Assembly: GCF_014850975.1 (NCBI RefSeq)
Contig: NZ_JACXST010000001.1
Location: 1,612,001 to 1,676,000 of the forward strand
Direction: 5' to 3'
DNA from: Methylomonas fluvii
Lineage (GTDB): Bacteria; Pseudomonadota; Gammaproteobacteria; Methylococcales; Methylomonadaceae
DNA: 64,000 nt
Positions within the stretch are counted from its first letter, which is position 1. Each line of letters opens with the position of its first letter. Below the pieces are notes generated by a model. It made no database searches. It was not told where the DNA came from and saw only the letters and a program-made list of their open reading frames with translations. Position numbers and translations under genes: made by a program. Positions 15,310 through 27,832 of this stretch are shown here, piece after piece.

Positions 15310-16893
15310 TTAACGAATCAAATCGTAGTTGTAGTCAGTGGTTCCCATACCTTTGGTTTCTTTGTCCAACTGCTCCAACAAGGCATTAACGATGGTGGTC
15401 AGCATGTACATGCCGCCTTCGTAGCCCAATGTGGTCATACGGTGCAAGTGGTGACGATCGAAGATGGGGAAGCCGATGCGGATCAACGGTACTTCGAACT
15501 CTTCGCCTTTGTAGAAGGTGTCGCGTTGGATAAATTTGCCGTAGGAGTTGCCGATCATGAAGTCCGGTTTGTTGGTGAACATCAATGAACGGAAGTGCCA
15601 CAAATCCTTACCGATATGTACCGTCGCTTCCTGGCCGTAAGGAGAGGCTTTCAACACTTCTTCAACCGCTTTTTTGTAACGTTTGTTCGCGTGGTTGACT
15701 AACACGTCTGTTACCTCGGCGCCCATTTCCAGCAGGAATTTGGTCATACCCAAAGCAAAGTCTGCGTCGCCGTACAGGGCAAATTTTTTGCCGTGTAACC
15801 AAGCGTGTGAGTCAGTCATCATGTCCACATAACGACCGCGTTCCACTTCCAGTGATTTTGGAATCGGTTTGCCGGTCAGTTCGGAGATTTTCATTAGGAA
15901 CTGGTCGGTCCATTCCAAGCCCATTGGGATGTTCAGCTTAGGTGCGTCATGTTTCCAACTGTTTTCCAAGAATTTTTTGGTTTTTTCCAATTGCCAAGGT
16001 TGCAACAGAATGGTCGTAATCGCATTCGGCGCGTCTTTGACTTCGTCGATGGTGGTGCCACCGGCATACATGTTGAAGTGGCCGTCAGCTGGCGTATCCA
16101 ACACTTCGGTAGGATCGCTCAACAAAGTGTGCTCAACACCCATTTCGTTCAGCATCCGGTGAATCACGCGGAAGTTGCCCAAATAAGTTTCAAAGCCAGG
16201 GACTAAGTTGATTTTGTTGTTACTGCCAACTTCGTATTTACCGTCAGGCATCACACCTTTCTCAAGGGTGAAGTAGCGGGCAATACCTTCGAACATGTTA
16301 TCCCAACCCGTGGTATGGCTACCAACGAAGCTAGGGGTGTGCGCAAATGGCACAGGGTAGTCTTGATCGACGTGGCCTTCTTTTTTCGCGTTGTTGATGA
16401 ACGCGTTCAAGTCGTCGCCGATCACTTCCGCCATACAAGTGGTTGATACTGCGATCATGGTGGGTTTGTACAGGGCTTTCGCGTTTTCCAAACCGGCAAA
16501 CATATTTTTCTGACCGCCGAATACCGCCGCGTCTTCAGTCATAGAGTCAGATACGCAAGAGATAGGCTCTTTGAAATGACGGTTGAAGTAAGTCCGGAAG
16601 TAAGCCACGCAGCCTTGTGAACCGTGCACGTAAGGCATGGTTTTTTCGAAACCCAGTGCGCAAAGTACCGCGCCCAGAGGTTGGCAAGCTTTGGCAGGGT
16701 TAACCGTGATCGCTTCACGTTGGAAGTTTAGATCTTGGTATTCCTGGGTAGTTGTCCATTGGAACACTTCATCAATCGTGTCTTGCGGATGACGTTCTTC
16801 GTACTGTTCACGTTTGTTGGCCAAGCTTTCCTTGTACTCGTCATTTCTGAATAAAGGATAACTGGGTTCTATTTTATCGACATTTTGGCTCAT
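15310..16893 (-). CDS. nifK: Nitrogenase MoFe protein beta subunit NifK
   Basis: The 527-aa beta subunit of dinitrogenase; the alpha2-beta2 tetramer reduces N2 with electrons from NifH. P-cluster cysteines are visible in ACQPLGAVLCALGF, in HGSQGCVAYFR and the Ser/Cys region EPISCVSDSMTEDAAVFGGQKN. The start MSQNVDKIEP follows a GGAGAT box (TTAGGAGATTATC) and the length is normal (Azotobacter NifK 523 aa). It is the third gene of the operon, 148 bases after nifD. Confidence 0.97.
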   Translation of the reverse strand: MSQNVDKIEPSYPLFRNDEYKESLANKREQYEERHPQDTIDEVFQWTTTQEYQDLNFQREAITVNPAKACQPLGAVLCALGFEKTMPYVHGSQGCVAYFRTYFNRHFKEPISCVSDSMTEDAAVFGGQKNMFAGLENAKALYKPTMIAVSTTCMAEVIGDDLNAFINNAKKEGHVDQDYPVPFAHTPSFVGSHTTGWDNMFEGIARYFTLEKGVMPDGKYEVGSNNKINLVPGFETYLGNFRVIHRMLNEMGVEHTLLSDPTEVLDTPADGHFNMYAGGTTIDEVKDAPNAITTILLQPWQLEKTKKFLENSWKHDAPKLNIPMGLEWTDQFLMKISELTGKPIPKSLEVERGRYVDMMTDSHAWLHGKKFALYGDADFALGMTKFLLEMGAEVTDVLVNHANKRYKKAVEEVLKASPYGQEATVHIGKDLWHFRSLMFTNKPDFMIGNSYGKFIQRDTFYKGEEFEVPLIRIGFPIFDRHHLHRMTTLGYEGGMYMLTTIVNALLEQLDKETKGMGTTDYNYDLIR

Positions 16894-17014
16894 GATAATC
16901 TCCTAACGCGCCACTAATCTGTGGTCCGGCGTTGATTGGATTTTGCCGGGAATCAAATCCCGACCGACATTTTGGCACCTAGTAAGGTGGACACAGGCCC
17001 ACCCTTCCGGGAAT

Positions 17015-17037
17015 TAAGGTGGGTAATACCCACCTTA
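17015..17037 (-). repeat. Perfect 10-bp hairpin between nifD and nifK
   Basis: TAAGGTGGGT (17015-17024) pairs with ACCCACCTTA (17028-17037) around a three-base loop, five bases beyond the nifD stop. A diverged half-copy (GTAAGGTGG...CCCACCCTT) lies just beside it at 16982-17005. There is no T run, so it is more likely an mRNA stability or processing element than a full terminator. Confidence 0.65.
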
Positions 17038-17041
17038 CGGA

Positions 17042-18523
17042 TTACGCAACCGCTTTGACGGGTTCGCTCTCGGTCGCCTCGGTTTTCCAAGGGGCTTTGA
17101 AGCTTTTCCAGCAAGGATTGTTAATGGTCATGTCCATATCGCGGGCGAAAATGGCGAAACCGTCGTAGCCGTGATAAGGGCCTGAGTAATCCCAGGAGTG
17201 CATTTGGCGGAAAGGCACACCCATTTTTTGGAAAATGTATTTTTCTTTGATGCCGGAGCCGACTAAGTCAGGTTGGACTTTTTTCACGAACTCTTCGAAT
17301 TCGTAGCCGGTGACGTCGTCATACAACAAGGTCGCGTTGCCCATTTCCTTGATGGTACGGTCGTAGTCGTCGTTGTGACCGAACTCGTAACCGGTACCCA
17401 CCACTTCCATGCCCAAATCTTCATAGGCACCGATAACGTGGCGAGGACGCAGACCGCCGATGTACAACATCACGCGTTTGCCTTCCAGGCGTGGTTTGTA
17501 TTTAGCAATGACTGCATCGTATTCGGCTTTGTAGCGTTCGATCACGCGCTCAGCACCTTCTTTGATGGTGTCATCGAAGTGAGCAGCGATTCTGCGCAAA
17601 GACTCGGCGATTTTGGTCGGGCCAAAGAAGTTGTACTCGATCCAAGGGATGTTGTACTTTTCTTCCATGTGGCGGGCGATGTAGTTCATCGAACGGTAGC
17701 AGTGAATCAGGTTCAGTTTCACTTTTGGGGTTTTTTCGATCTCGGCAATGGTACCGTCGCCAGACCATTGAGCCACAACGCGCAGACCCATTTCTTCCAA
17801 CAGGGTACGTGAAGCCCAAGCGTCACCACCAATGTTGTAGTCGCCGATCACGGCTACGTCGTATGGTGTGGTTGGGAAGCTTTCGTCGCCATCGCGATTT
17901 TCCAAAACCCAGTCGCGGATCGCGTCGTTAGCGATATGGTGACCCAGTGATTGTGAAACCCCACGGAAACCTTCGCAACGTACCGGAACGATAGTTTTGT
18001 TGTACTCTTTGTTTTTAACTTTTGAAACCGCTTCGATGTCGTCACCGATCAAACCGATTGGGCACTCAGATTGAATGGAGATGCCTTTGTTGAGCGGGAA
18101 CAAGGTTTCGATTTCGTCGATACATTTGGCCAGTTTTTTGTCACCGCCGAATACGATGTCTTTCTCGGTAAAGTCCGAGGTAAAGTTCATGGTACCGAAG
18201 GTGTTGACGCCTGTTGTACCTACATAATAGTTACGGCGACCGGCGCGGGAATATTGTCCACAGCCAACCGGACCGTGTGAAATATGGATCATGTCCTTAA
18301 TAGGACCCCAAACCACCCCTTTGGAACCGGCATATGCGCAACCACGAATGGTCATGACGCCGGGCAGGGATTTACGGTTGGACGTGATACATTTATTTGA
18401 TTTTTCCAAGCTTTGATCGTTGATGGCCAAATGTTTGGCGCGATCAGCTTTGGCTTTTTCGGGATAGACTTCCAGCACTTCTTGAATAAGCGCTTCGGTC
18501 TCTTCTCTTGTCATGGCTGCCAT
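17042..18523 (-). CDS. nifD: Nitrogenase MoFe protein alpha subunit NifD
   Basis: The 493-aa alpha subunit carrying the FeMo-cofactor. P-cluster cysteines occur in [15 protein letters not shown] and [20 protein letters not shown]. The cofactor ligands correspond to the Cys of [10 protein letters not shown] and the His of [31 protein letters not shown] is the conserved segment near the cofactor. The start is the ATG at 18523 ([12 protein letters not shown]) behind a perfect AGGAGG box; the longer open frame is not used. It is followed by a hairpin and nifK. Confidence 0.97.
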   Translation of the reverse strand: MAAMTREETEALIQEVLEVYPEKAKADRAKHLAINDQSLEKSNKCITSNRKSLPGVMTIRGCAYAGSKGVVWGPIKDMIHISHGPVGCGQYSRAGRRNYYVGTTGVNTFGTMNFTSDFTEKDIVFGGDKKLAKCIDEIETLFPLNKGISIQSECPIGLIGDDIEAVSKVKNKEYNKTIVPVRCEGFRGVSQSLGHHIANDAIRDWVLENRDGDESFPTTPYDVAVIGDYNIGGDAWASRTLLEEMGLRVVAQWSGDGTIAEIEKTPKVKLNLIHCYRSMNYIARHMEEKYNIPWIEYNFFGPTKIAESLRRIAAHFDDTIKEGAERVIERYKAEYDAVIAKYKPRLEGKRVMLYIGGLRPRHVIGAYEDLGMEVVGTGYEFGHNDDYDRTIKEMGNATLLYDDVTGYEFEEFVKKVQPDLVGSGIKEKYIFQKMGVPFRQMHSWDYSGPYHGYDGFAIFARDMDMTINNPCWKSFKAPWKTEATESEPVKAVA

Positions 18524-18586
18524 GATGAAATCCTCCTGGTAGTCGTGGGTAATCCCCCACAGACCTGTTAGGAACAATGCGAAAGC

Positions 18587-18618
18587 AGGTTGAGCTGGCT
18601 TAAGAGCCAACCCAACCT
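18587..18618 (-). repeat. Imperfect hairpin between nifH and nifD
   Basis: AGGTTG...TGGCT pairs with AGCCA...CAACCT around TTAAG-type loop bases, with a small internal mismatch. A second short stem (GTGGG 18545-18549, CCCAC 18556-18560) lies nearer nifD. Such stems after nifH often stabilise the abundant nifH message in other diazotrophs; here that is inference. Confidence 0.5.
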
Positions 18619-18627
18619 ACATACTGA

Positions 18628-19685
<1,058 letters not shown>

Positions 19686-19923
19686 TAAATCGCGGGGTTT
19701 TTATATGGAGGCGGAGGGTTGGTGCGTATTCGTCTCGGATTTTGGTCCCGGTGCTTTAGCGATCACACTCTATAATTGATGCCAATCTTGGGCGCCAGGC
19801 ATAAGCAGGCGTGTATCCGGTTTTATCACGGGACGTGTATGTGGCGGGTTGCAGCCACATTTTTTACCTGGGAACGGTTACCCATGTGGTATTTCTCATA
19901 TTAAATAGTGATATTGTCTTTGT

Positions 19924-21249
19924 ATGTTCTTTAAGAATTGGTGGCCTTTCCGTCGCAAGCTGAAAAATCAGGCGAAGAAGGATGATTCCTTCGATGTCAA
20001 TCAGCGCATCTACACGCCGGTTAGCCAGTTGACCGTCGGCATGTATGTCATCGAATTGGACCGGCCTTGGTTGGAGAGTCCGTTCTTATTTCAAGGATTT
20101 GAACTGGAAACCGAAGCGGATATCCGCGCGGTAAAAGATGTCTGCCAGTACGTTTACATCGACGCCACCCGCAAAAGAAAACGCCCGGTCCAGGCTAAAA
20201 CCACTCAAGACAGTTTGTTAAGCGAAAGCAATATTGATTTTGGTGCGCCGCCGCCGCCAAAGCTAAGCGTTTTCGAGAAAGAGTTTGCTCGTGCCGAACA
20301 TGTTCATAAAGAAGTGGAGCAGTTGGTATCTAACTTTATGGAGCGCATCGCCAATGGCGAAGGCATAGACACCAAGGCCGCCAAAGAAGCGGTCGCGCAA
20401 TGCGTCAACAGTATTTTGCATTCGCCGGATGCTTTTTTGTGGCTGAACCAGCTCAAGAACAAAGACAAATACACCGCCCAACATAGCTTGAATGTTTGCG
20501 CCTTAGCAATTGTGTTGGGACGATACCTGAATTTTTCCGTAGCCAACCTCAACAATGTCGGTTTGTGCGGGATGATGCACGACATGGGTAAAATGCTGGT
20601 GCCTTTGGATATTCTGAATAAACCCGGCAAGCTGGAACCCGAGGAGCTGGCGATTATGCGCTCGCATGCCGCTCTGGGCTACGAACTGCTCAAGTCCAGC
20701 GATCAAATGTATCCAGGGGCGATAGACACGGCCTATTCTCACCACGAAACCCTGGACGGCAAAGGCTATCCCCGGCGCATTGGCGAAAGAGGAATTTCGC
20801 TGTTTACCAGAATCGTCACCATCGTGGATATGTACGATGCCATCACCAGCGACCGGGTGTATCAGAAAGGCCGGACGCATCTGGAAGCGACCAATATCCT
20901 GGCCAATATGGCCGGCTCTCAGCTGGACGAGCGTTTGGTGATCAAATTTATAGAATGTTTGGGCGTTTATCCGCCCGGCAGTATCGTCATGATGACCAAT
21001 GGTTACATTGCGATTGTGGTGGAAGTGAATGAATTGCAGAAGCTGCGCCCCAAAGTCATCATGTTGCTCGATGCTCAGAAACAGCGGATTCCGGAAACAA
21101 TCGTCAATCTAGCGGATATGTTGCTGGACGAACACGGTAAGGTGTTGACTATCAAAGGCATTGTCAAAGCCCAGGATTACAACATAGACATCAAAAAATA
21201 TTATCAACAAGGCGTTTTGCAAAAGGGATTTGCGAATGAAAAACGCTAG
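19924..21249 (+). CDS. HD-GYP cyclic-di-GMP phosphodiesterase with DUF3391 domain (first of three)
   Basis: A 441-aa cytoplasmic protein. Residues ~28-90 are the DUF3391 domain (TPVSQLTVGMYVIELDRPWLESPF). Residues ~180-330 form an HD-GYP phosphodiesterase with all ligands present: H187, H219-D220 with K223, H248, H273-H274, GYP at 281-283, and D302 in VDMYDAITSDR. Enzymes of this class linearise cyclic-di-GMP. Two homologues lie at 34774-35997 and 36043-37239; this is the canonical one. It is monocistronic, with a 410-base upstream region shared with divergent nifH. No strong ribosome site precedes the ATG, so the start is not certain. Confidence 0.9.
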   Translation: MFFKNWWPFRRKLKNQAKKDDSFDVNQRIYTPVSQLTVGMYVIELDRPWLESPFLFQGFELETEADIRAVKDVCQYVYIDATRKRKRPVQAKTTQDSLLSESNIDFGAPPPPKLSVFEKEFARAEHVHKEVEQLVSNFMERIANGEGIDTKAAKEAVAQCVNSILHSPDAFLWLNQLKNKDKYTAQHSLNVCALAIVLGRYLNFSVANLNNVGLCGMMHDMGKMLVPLDILNKPGKLEPEELAIMRSHAALGYELLKSSDQMYPGAIDTAYSHHETLDGKGYPRRIGERGISLFTRIVTIVDMYDAITSDRVYQKGRTHLEATNILANMAGSQLDERLVIKFIECLGVYPPGSIVMMTNGYIAIVVEVNELQKLRPKVIMLLDAQKQRIPETIVNLADMLLDEHGKVLTIKGIVKAQDYNIDIKKYYQQGVLQKGFANEKR

Positions 21250-21400
21250 GCTACCGTAGGAATCCCGACGTTTAGAGCAACTCTGCTAAAATAAGCAACC
21301 TGGCGATGGTCACGAAAGGGATTGTTTGTGGGTTTATCGTCCGTATTCTTTTGCCAAGCCTAGCCAAGGCTATAAATTTTCTTGAGGCGTCTTGGATTAA

Positions 21401-21877
21401 ATGTACAGAAAAAATAGGGTAGTACACGGATTTACGCTGATGGAGATGCTGTTGGCGGTCGCTATTATGGCGGTGTTGACGGCCATTGCGATACCTGCCT
21501 ACAACGGTTATATCGATAAGACTAAGAACGATCTTGCCATTAGCTACCTGATAGGCATCCAAATGGAAATCGAACGGTATTACACCCGCGAATTTCGCTA
21601 CCCGAATGCACTTAGCGACATCACCTCCGTTCTTCCAAACAACGGTAAGGACCCTTGGGGTAGAGACTATGTCTATCTCAATATCATTGAAGGCGGTCCG
21701 GGTACCCACGGCGATGTACGCAAAGATGGCGCGCTTAACCCGATCAATACCAAATACGATTTGTACAGCCTGGGTAAAAATGGTGTCACAAAAAAGCAGA
21801 TTAGTCTGAAGGACAGTCTGGACGACATTATCCTGGCCCGCGACGGCGGTTTCGTCGGTCTGGCCGCTGATTTCTGA
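21401..21877 (+). CDS. Type IV prepilin-like/pseudopilin protein
   Basis: A 158-aa protein with a class III prepilin leader: short basic N-terminus, G then FTLMEMLLAV with the conserved Glu at mature position 5, followed by a ~20-residue hydrophobic helix (AVAIMAVLTAIAIPAYNGYI). PilD-type peptidase should cut after the Gly at residue 10. The C-terminal part has the NNGKDPWGRDYVYLN segment typical of GspG-like major pseudopilins, with a GKNG-like loop near the end. The gene stands alone 14 bases before a GGDEF-EAL gene. It could serve the machine of the GspE-like ATPase at 5916, but no other component is nearby. Confidence 0.85.
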   Translation: MYRKNRVVHGFTLMEMLLAVAIMAVLTAIAIPAYNGYIDKTKNDLAISYLIGIQMEIERYYTREFRYPNALSDITSVLPNNGKDPWGRDYVYLNIIEGGPGTHGDVRKDGALNPINTKYDLYSLGKNGVTKKQISLKDSLDDIILARDGGFVGLAADF

Positions 21878-21891
21878 GTAAACCATCGGCG

Positions 21892-24771
21892 ATGGGTAAC
21901 AGACTATCTTTTAGCGGTAGTAAAGTTGCCCGCCGCATTCTGTTTTCTTTCGTGCTGGCCGCGCTGATTCCTATTGTCATTCTGGGTGTACTTTCCTTTC
22001 AACAGGTGAAGCAGCAGCTGCAAGAGCAGACTGCCAAGGCATTACAGAGAGGTTGTAAGGATTACGCCTACGGACTGGTCAGTCGTTTGCTGTTTGCCGA
22101 AAGCTCTCTGCGACTGGCGGCCTTGAAAATTCATAAATCCAGCAATAGTGATAAGCCGGTCGCGCTGGCCGGCGAACAATGGCTGCAAGGCCAATTCACC
22201 GGGTTGGCGGTGCTGCGGGCCGATGGCCAACCCTCCACATTATCCCGAGACAACACGGCAATACCGACGCTGACGCCAGAAGAGCTAGCGCAGATTGTGA
22301 TCGGGAAAACGTTGATTAAACCGGTGAGTGGTCAGCGGCTTGAAGACAATCGTTTGTGGATGGCCATCAATCTAGTCGAAAACTCACCGAAAGCCGGCAT
22401 CCTGATGGCCGAATTGAAACCCGACTTGTTATGGAATTCCGAAACTATCGATCCCAACAATCTGCTATGGGTGATGGCTGCCGACTCGATACAGATATTG
22501 TTCGCGCTGGAGCAAGATTTCGATCCGTCTCCGGAGCTTAGGGCGCAAGTCGCACAAGCCAATAGCGGCCGCTTCTCGTGGCAAAGGGACGGCGAAGCCT
22601 ACCTCGGTGCGTATTGGAAGCTGCCGGTCGCTACGCTATTTTTCGGTCCGGACCTAATCATCGTGCAAAGCCAGCCTGAATCGCTGGCGTTTGCGGCAAT
22701 CAAGCAATTCAGCGCGATTTACCCGCCCGTGATTCTGCTGGCCGCGCTGATTGTCGTGTATTTGAGCAGCAGGTTGATTGCTAATTATTTAACGCCGCTC
22801 GAACGCTTAAAAATCGGCACCCAACGGGTTGCCGACGGCAATCTGGAATGTCGAGTAGATATTCATAGCCACGACGAATTTGAAGAGTTGGCGGATTCGT
22901 TCAACGAAATGACGCGCCGCCTGCGCAGCCAGTTCGATATTCTCGCCACGATGGCGGAAATCGACCGTCATATTCTCTCCGCCTTAAATGCCGAAGATAT
23001 TATCGACACCGCGCTGAATCGCTTGCCCAGCATATTGTTTTCCGATTTGATTTCCATCGCCGCCGTCAATCCCGATACCGGTATCGCCGACGAGATTCGG
23101 GTTCGGCGCAGCGGGCACGATACCGAAACATTAGCCGAACCGGTGATTCTGAACCAACAGGATGTGGCGGATTTGCGCGCCATGCAAAATGGCGTGCTGG
23201 AGATTGCTAACGACGACGAGCAGATGTCCGAGTATTTGCAGGTACTCGGCGTGTCCGGCGCATGGCGCTATTTGCTAGTTCCCGTTCATGTCAGCGGCGC
23301 ACTGGCTTCGCTTATTTGCTTGGGTTATCAAGCGCCGAAACAGATTCCACCGGAATCGCGCAACGCGGCCATCAACTTCGGCGACCGCATCGCCGTCGCG
23401 CTGTCCAATGCCGCCTGGGAAGAGAAGCTATACCAACATGCACATTACGACTCCCTGACCGGTTTGCCCAATCGCTTGGTACTGCATGACAGGCTGGGGC
23501 AGGAAATCGCGCGAGCCCGGCGCGATGACGCGCAGCTGGCGGTATTTTTTATGGACTTGGATCGCTTCAAAAACGTCAACGATTCCCTGGGGCACTCGGC
23601 CGGCGACGAATTGCTGCGGCAAGCGGCGCGGATTTTTCTCAATTGCGTTAGAGCGACCGATCTGGTTGTCAGACTGGGCGGTGACGAGTTTGTCATCGTG
23701 ATCGGTGAATTGCATACTCAGCATAACCCGGCGGCCTTCGTCAGCGCGGTTGCCGAGAAAGTTCTGGCCGCGCTGAAGCAACCCGTGACGGTGGCCGGAC
23801 TGCCCATGACCGTGACGACCAGTGTCGGGATTGCTCTGTTTCCCGACGATGCCGACAACGTGCCGGATTTGTTAAAGAATGCCGATGCCGCCATGTACCA
23901 TGCCAAGAGCGAAGGGCGCGCCAATTTCCGGTTTTATTCGCCGGAGCTGAATGCGGCGGCATTGGAAAATATCAAGCTGGAGCAAGAACTGCGCGGTGCG
24001 ATTGGCAGAAATGAACTGCTGGTGTTCTACCAACCCAAGGTGGATTGGGATGGCCGCATTGTCGGCGCCGAAGCGCTGATCCGCTGGCGACACACCGAGC
24101 TGGGCATGATTTCGCCGGCCAAATTCATCTCGTTGGCCGAGCAGACGAGTTTGATTGTGGAGATCAGCGATTGGGTGTTGGAGCAAACCTGTTTATGGGT
24201 GAACGCTTGCCATGCCCAAGGACTGGGGCCCTTGCGGATTTCTGTTAATCTTTCCGCCGTCGATTTTAAGCATCCGGAATTAGTCGAGAAAATCGCGGCG
24301 GTGTTGAGCAAAACCGGCACAGACCCAAAATTCATCGAACTGGAACTCACCGAGTCGGTGGCTATCGGCAACATCAAGACCTGCATCGAACGCATGCACC
24401 ATTTGAAAGCACTAGGACTAACCCTGTCTATGGACGATTTCGGGACCGGTTTCTCCTCACTGTCCTATCTAAAAGAATTGCCGCTGGATGTGCTAAAGAT
24501 CGATCAATCGTTTGTCCGGCAGCTGGAAAACGATGACAGTAGCGCGGCCATTGTCCGGGCGATTCTGGCGCTTGCCGACGGCTTGGGTATGGAGACCATC
24601 GCCGAGGGCGTCGAAACCGCAGCGCAACTTGAACTATTGAAACAACATCACTGCGGCTTATTTCAAGGCTACTTATTCAGTCGCCCCGTGCCTACCGACG
24701 AATTTTTAAGCTTGTTGCAGGCCGACGCTGCCAAACGTGGCGCAGAATTGCCGGCTGTTAGTTCGAACTAA
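21892..24771 (+). CDS. Membrane GGDEF-EAL protein with HAMP and GAF-like domains
   Basis: A 959-aa bifunctional cyclic-di-GMP protein. An N-terminal transmembrane helix (residues ~14-34) and a second near 285 ([20 protein letters not shown]) enclose a ~240-residue periplasmic sensor of unknown type. A HAMP domain follows (~300-350), then a GAF-like region (~355-500), GGDEF with RLGGDEF intact near residue 597, and EAL with GAEALIRW near residue 724 and [13 protein letters not shown]. All catalytic motifs look intact, so both synthase and phosphodiesterase activity are possible. It starts 14 bases after the pseudopilin gene and its end overlaps the 3' end of convergent mdtC by 14 bases. Confidence 0.9.
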   Translation: MGNRLSFSGSKVARRILFSFVLAALIPIVILGVLSFQQVKQQLQEQTAKALQRGCKDYAYGLVSRLLFAESSLRLAALKIHKSSNSDKPVALAGEQWLQGQFTGLAVLRADGQPSTLSRDNTAIPTLTPEELAQIVIGKTLIKPVSGQRLEDNRLWMAINLVENSPKAGILMAELKPDLLWNSETIDPNNLLWVMAADSIQILFALEQDFDPSPELRAQVAQANSGRFSWQRDGEAYLGAYWKLPVATLFFGPDLIIVQSQPESLAFAAIKQFSAIYPPVILLAALIVVYLSSRLIANYLTPLERLKIGTQRVADGNLECRVDIHSHDEFEELADSFNEMTRRLRSQFDILATMAEIDRHILSALNAEDIIDTALNRLPSILFSDLISIAAVNPDTGIADEIRVRRSGHDTETLAEPVILNQQDVADLRAMQNGVLEIANDDEQMSEYLQVLGVSGAWRYLLVPVHVSGALASLICLGYQAPKQIPPESRNAAINFGDRIAVALSNAAWEEKLYQHAHYDSLTGLPNRLVLHDRLGQEIARARRDDAQLAVFFMDLDRFKNVNDSLGHSAGDELLRQAARIFLNCVRATDLVVRLGGDEFVIVIGELHTQHNPAAFVSAVAEKVLAALKQPVTVAGLPMTVTTSVGIALFPDDADNVPDLLKNADAAMYHAKSEGRANFRFYSPELNAAALENIKLEQELRGAIGRNELLVFYQPKVDWDGRIVGAEALIRWRHTELGMISPAKFISLAEQTSLIVEISDWVLEQTCLWVNACHAQGLGPLRISVNLSAVDFKHPELVEKIAAVLSKTGTDPKFIELELTESVAIGNIKTCIERMHHLKALGLTLSMDDFGTGFSSLSYLKELPLDVLKIDQSFVRQLENDDSSAAIVRAILALADGLGMETIAEGVETAAQLELLKQHHCGLFQGYLFSRPVPTDEFLSLLQADAAKRGAELPAVSSN

Positions 24772-27700
24772 ACCAGCGGCGGCCCCAGGCACTGACACCA
24801 TCCAGATATAGATACACCACCGGCGTGGTGTACAAGGTCAGCAATTGACTGAAAATCAAACCGCCGACGATGGAAATCCCCAACGGTTGGCGCAGTTCCG
24901 CGCCGTAACCCGAACCCAAAGCCAACGGTAGCGCGCCCAGCATCGCCGCCAGTGTGGTCATCATGATCGGCCGGAAGCGCAATAAACAGGCCTGGAAGAT
25001 GGCTTCCTCGGCGCTCAGTCCGCGGTGGCGTTCGGCGTCCAAGGCAAAATCGATCATCATGATCGCGTTCTTCTTCACAATGCCGATCAGCAAAATGACC
25101 CCGATCAAGGCGATGATGCTGAACTCGGTATCGCAGGCCAGCAAGGCCAGCAAAGCGCCGACTCCGGCTGAGGGCAGGGTGGACAAGATCGTCAGTGGGT
25201 GGATATAGCTTTCGTAGAGCATGCCGAGCACGATGTAGATGCTCAACAGCGCCGCCGCGATTAACCAGGGTTGGTTGCGCAGCGATTCCTGAAAAGCTTT
25301 GGCCGAGCCCTGAAAACTGCCGCGCACCGCCGCCGGCGTGCCGAGATCGCGCAGGGTTTGTTCGATGAATTGGGTGGCGGTGGACAGCGATGTGCCGGGC
25401 ATCAGGTTAAACGACACGGTGGCGGCGGCAAACTGGCCTTGATGGTTGACGGTCAGCGGCGCGTTGCTGGTCTGGAAACTGGCCAGCGTCGCCAGCGGAA
25501 TTTGGGTGCCGGTGTTGTTGCTGACGTAAAGCTGTTGCAAGGTGCGCGGGTTTTGCCAGTATTCCGGCGCCAGTTCCAGCACCACCCGGTATTGATTCAG
25601 CGGCTTGTAAATCACCGACACCTGGCGTTGCCCAAAGGCGTTGTTCAAGGCGGTATCGATAGCCGCCTGACTGACGCCCAGGCTGGCGGCTTTGTCTCTA
25701 TCCACCACCAGCGATATTTGCCGGCCCTTGTCTTGCTGATTGGTGTTGACGTCGGTCAGCTCCGGCCGCTTGCGCAGCGCCGCGACGATCTTGGGGGTCC
25801 ATTCGCGCAGCAGGTTCAAGTCTTCGGATTGCAAGGCAAATTCGTACATGGCCGCCGAGCCGCGACCGCCGATGCGTAAATCCTGCACCGGCTGCAAGAA
25901 CAGGCTGGCGCCGGGTTCGTCGGCCAGTTTTTCCCGCATGCGCCGGCTGATTTCAGCCATCGGCGCGTCACGCTGTTCGGGTGGTTTCAGCACCGCAAAC
26001 ATCAGGCCGGCATTAGTGTTTTGCATGCCGCCGGCGAAGCCGACCACCGCAGTCACGGCCGAGTCTTGCCGCAAAATATCGACAAAATCGTGCAGCTTGG
26101 TCTGCATGGCTTGAAAGGAAATGCTTTGATCGGCCTGGATGGCGCCGCTGAGCCGGCCGTTGTCCTGCACCGGGAAAAACCCTTTCGGCACGATGATATA
26201 CAGGTAAACATTCAAGCCGATGCAAGCCAGCAGCACCGTCAACATCAGTTTGGGATGGTGCAGCGCCCAACTCAAACTGCGGCGATAGCCGTTTTGCAAG
26301 CGCTGGAACTGCGCTTCCAACCAAGCCGACAGCTTGCCGGGGGTATGATTTTCCTCCGGTTCCAGCCAGCGGGCGCAGAGCATCGGCGTCACTGTCAAGG
26401 ACACCACCAGCGACACCAGTACCGCCGCCGATAAAGTCACGGCAAATTCTCGAAACAGCCGGCCGACGATGCCGCCCATCAATAATATTGGCGTGAAGAC
26501 GGCGATCAGGGACAAACTCATCGCCAGCACGGTAAACCCCACTTCGCCGGCACCACGTAAAGCGGCCTGGAACGGCGGCACGCCGTTTTCGATATGCCGG
26601 CTGGTGTTTTCCAAGACCACGATGGCGTCATCCACGACAAAGCCGGTAGCGATGGTCAAAGCCATCAACGACAGATTGTCCAGGCTGTAATCGCATAAAT
26701 ACATCACCGCGCAGGCGCCGATCAGCGATACCGGCACCGCGACCACCGGGATCAGCGTGGAGCGCAGCCGGCGCAGAAATAGCAATACCACCAGGATTAC
26801 CAACACCACCGCGATCAACAAACTGCGTTCCACTTCATCGACCGAGGCGCGGATGGTTTGCGAACGGTCCGAGACAATCGACAATTCCATGGCCGCCGGC
26901 GTCAGCGCGCGCAATTGCGGCAGCATGGCTTTGACGTGTTCGACCGTGTCGATGATATTGGCGCCGGGTTGTTTATTGATGATCAACAACACCGCCGGCT
27001 GGCCATTCTTCAGGCCGGTACTGCGCAAATCTTCCACCGAATCCACCGCCGTCCCCAGATCGGCGATGCGCACCGGCGCACCGTTGCGGTAAGCGACGAT
27101 CAAGGGCAGGTAATCGGCGGCGTGTTCGGCCTGGTCGTTGGCGTGAATTTGCCAATGCCGCTCGCCAGTTTCCAGCGCGCCTTTGGGGCGATTGGCGTTA
27201 CTGGCGTTGATGGCTTGGGCGACTTGATCCAGGCCGATGCCGTATTGTGCTAACGCGCCGGGATTCAGTTCCACCCGTACTGCCGGCAGCGAGCTGCCGC
27301 CGACATTGACCTGGCCGATGCCGGGCAACTGGCTGATTTTTTGCGCCAATATCGTCGAGGCTGTGTCGTACATTTGACCGCGGCTGAGCGTGGTGGAGGT
27401 GAGCGCCAGAATCAGAATCGGCGAATCGGCCGGATTGACTTTACGGTAATTGGGCCGGTTGGGCAGATTGCTGGGCAGCAGGCTGCTGGCGGCATTGATC
27501 GCGGCTTGCACGTCGCGGGCCGCGCCGTCGATGTCGCGATTTAAATCGAATTGCAAGGTGATCCGGGTCGAGCCCAGGGAACTGGCCGAAGTCATTTCGC
27601 TGATGCCGGCAATGCGGCCCAGCGCCCGTTCCAGCGGCGTGGCGACCGTGGCCGCCATAGTTTCCGGACTGGCTCCCGGCAGGTTGGCGGATACCGAAAT

Positions 27701-27832
27701 GGTCGGAAAATCCACTTGCGGCAAGGGCGCGACCGGCAGTTGCAGGAAGGCGATGATGCCGGCCAGTGCCACACCGAGCGTCAGCAGCGTGGTAGCAACC
27801 GGGCGGTAGATGAACAGTGCCGAGATATTCAC
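24758..27832 (-). CDS. mdtC: RND multidrug efflux permease, MdtC-like
   Basis: A 1024-aa inner-membrane proton-driven RND pump subunit, same length as E. coli MdtC (1025). The N-terminus ([29 protein letters not shown]) is typical, TM4 carries the proton-relay Asp pair in [15 protein letters not shown], and TM11 has [15 protein letters not shown]. In E. coli MdtB and MdtC form a B2C heterotrimer exporting bile salts, novobiocin and other compounds. The ATG overlaps the mdtB TGA (ATGA), showing coupling. Substrates here cannot be predicted. Confidence 0.88.
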   Translation of the reverse strand: MNISALFIYRPVATTLLTLGVALAGIIAFLQLPVAPLPQVDFPTISVSANLPGASPETMAATVATPLERALGRIAGISEMTSASSLGSTRITLQFDLNRDIDGAARDVQAAINAASSLLPSNLPNRPNYRKVNPADSPILILALTSTTLSRGQMYDTASTILAQKISQLPGIGQVNVGGSSLPAVRVELNPGALAQYGIGLDQVAQAINASNANRPKGALETGERHWQIHANDQAEHAADYLPLIVAYRNGAPVRIADLGTAVDSVEDLRSTGLKNGQPAVLLIINKQPGANIIDTVEHVKAMLPQLRALTPAAMELSIVSDRSQTIRASVDEVERSLLIAVVLVILVVLLFLRRLRSTLIPVVAVPVSLIGACAVMYLCDYSLDNLSLMALTIATGFVVDDAIVVLENTSRHIENGVPPFQAALRGAGEVGFTVLAMSLSLIAVFTPILLMGGIVGRLFREFAVTLSAAVLVSLVVSLTVTPMLCARWLEPEENHTPGKLSAWLEAQFQRLQNGYRRSLSWALHHPKLMLTVLLACIGLNVYLYIIVPKGFFPVQDNGRLSGAIQADQSISFQAMQTKLHDFVDILRQDSAVTAVVGFAGGMQNTNAGLMFAVLKPPEQRDAPMAEISRRMREKLADEPGASLFLQPVQDLRIGGRGSAAMYEFALQSEDLNLLREWTPKIVAALRKRPELTDVNTNQQDKGRQISLVVDRDKAASLGVSQAAIDTALNNAFGQRQVSVIYKPLNQYRVVLELAPEYWQNPRTLQQLYVSNNTGTQIPLATLASFQTSNAPLTVNHQGQFAAATVSFNLMPGTSLSTATQFIEQTLRDLGTPAAVRGSFQGSAKAFQESLRNQPWLIAAALLSIYIVLGMLYESYIHPLTILSTLPSAGVGALLALLACDTEFSIIALIGVILLIGIVKKNAIMMIDFALDAERHRGLSAEEAIFQACLLRFRPIMMTTLAAMLGALPLALGSGYGAELRQPLGISIVGGLIFSQLLTLYTTPVVYLYLDGVSAWGRRWFSSN

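Noticed and set aside
18524-18610. Longer NifD and NifH reading frames with N-terminal extensions
   Set aside because: Perfect ribosome sites precede the conserved MAAMTREE and [11 protein letters not shown] starts, and the extensions cover the intergenic hairpins or the promoter.
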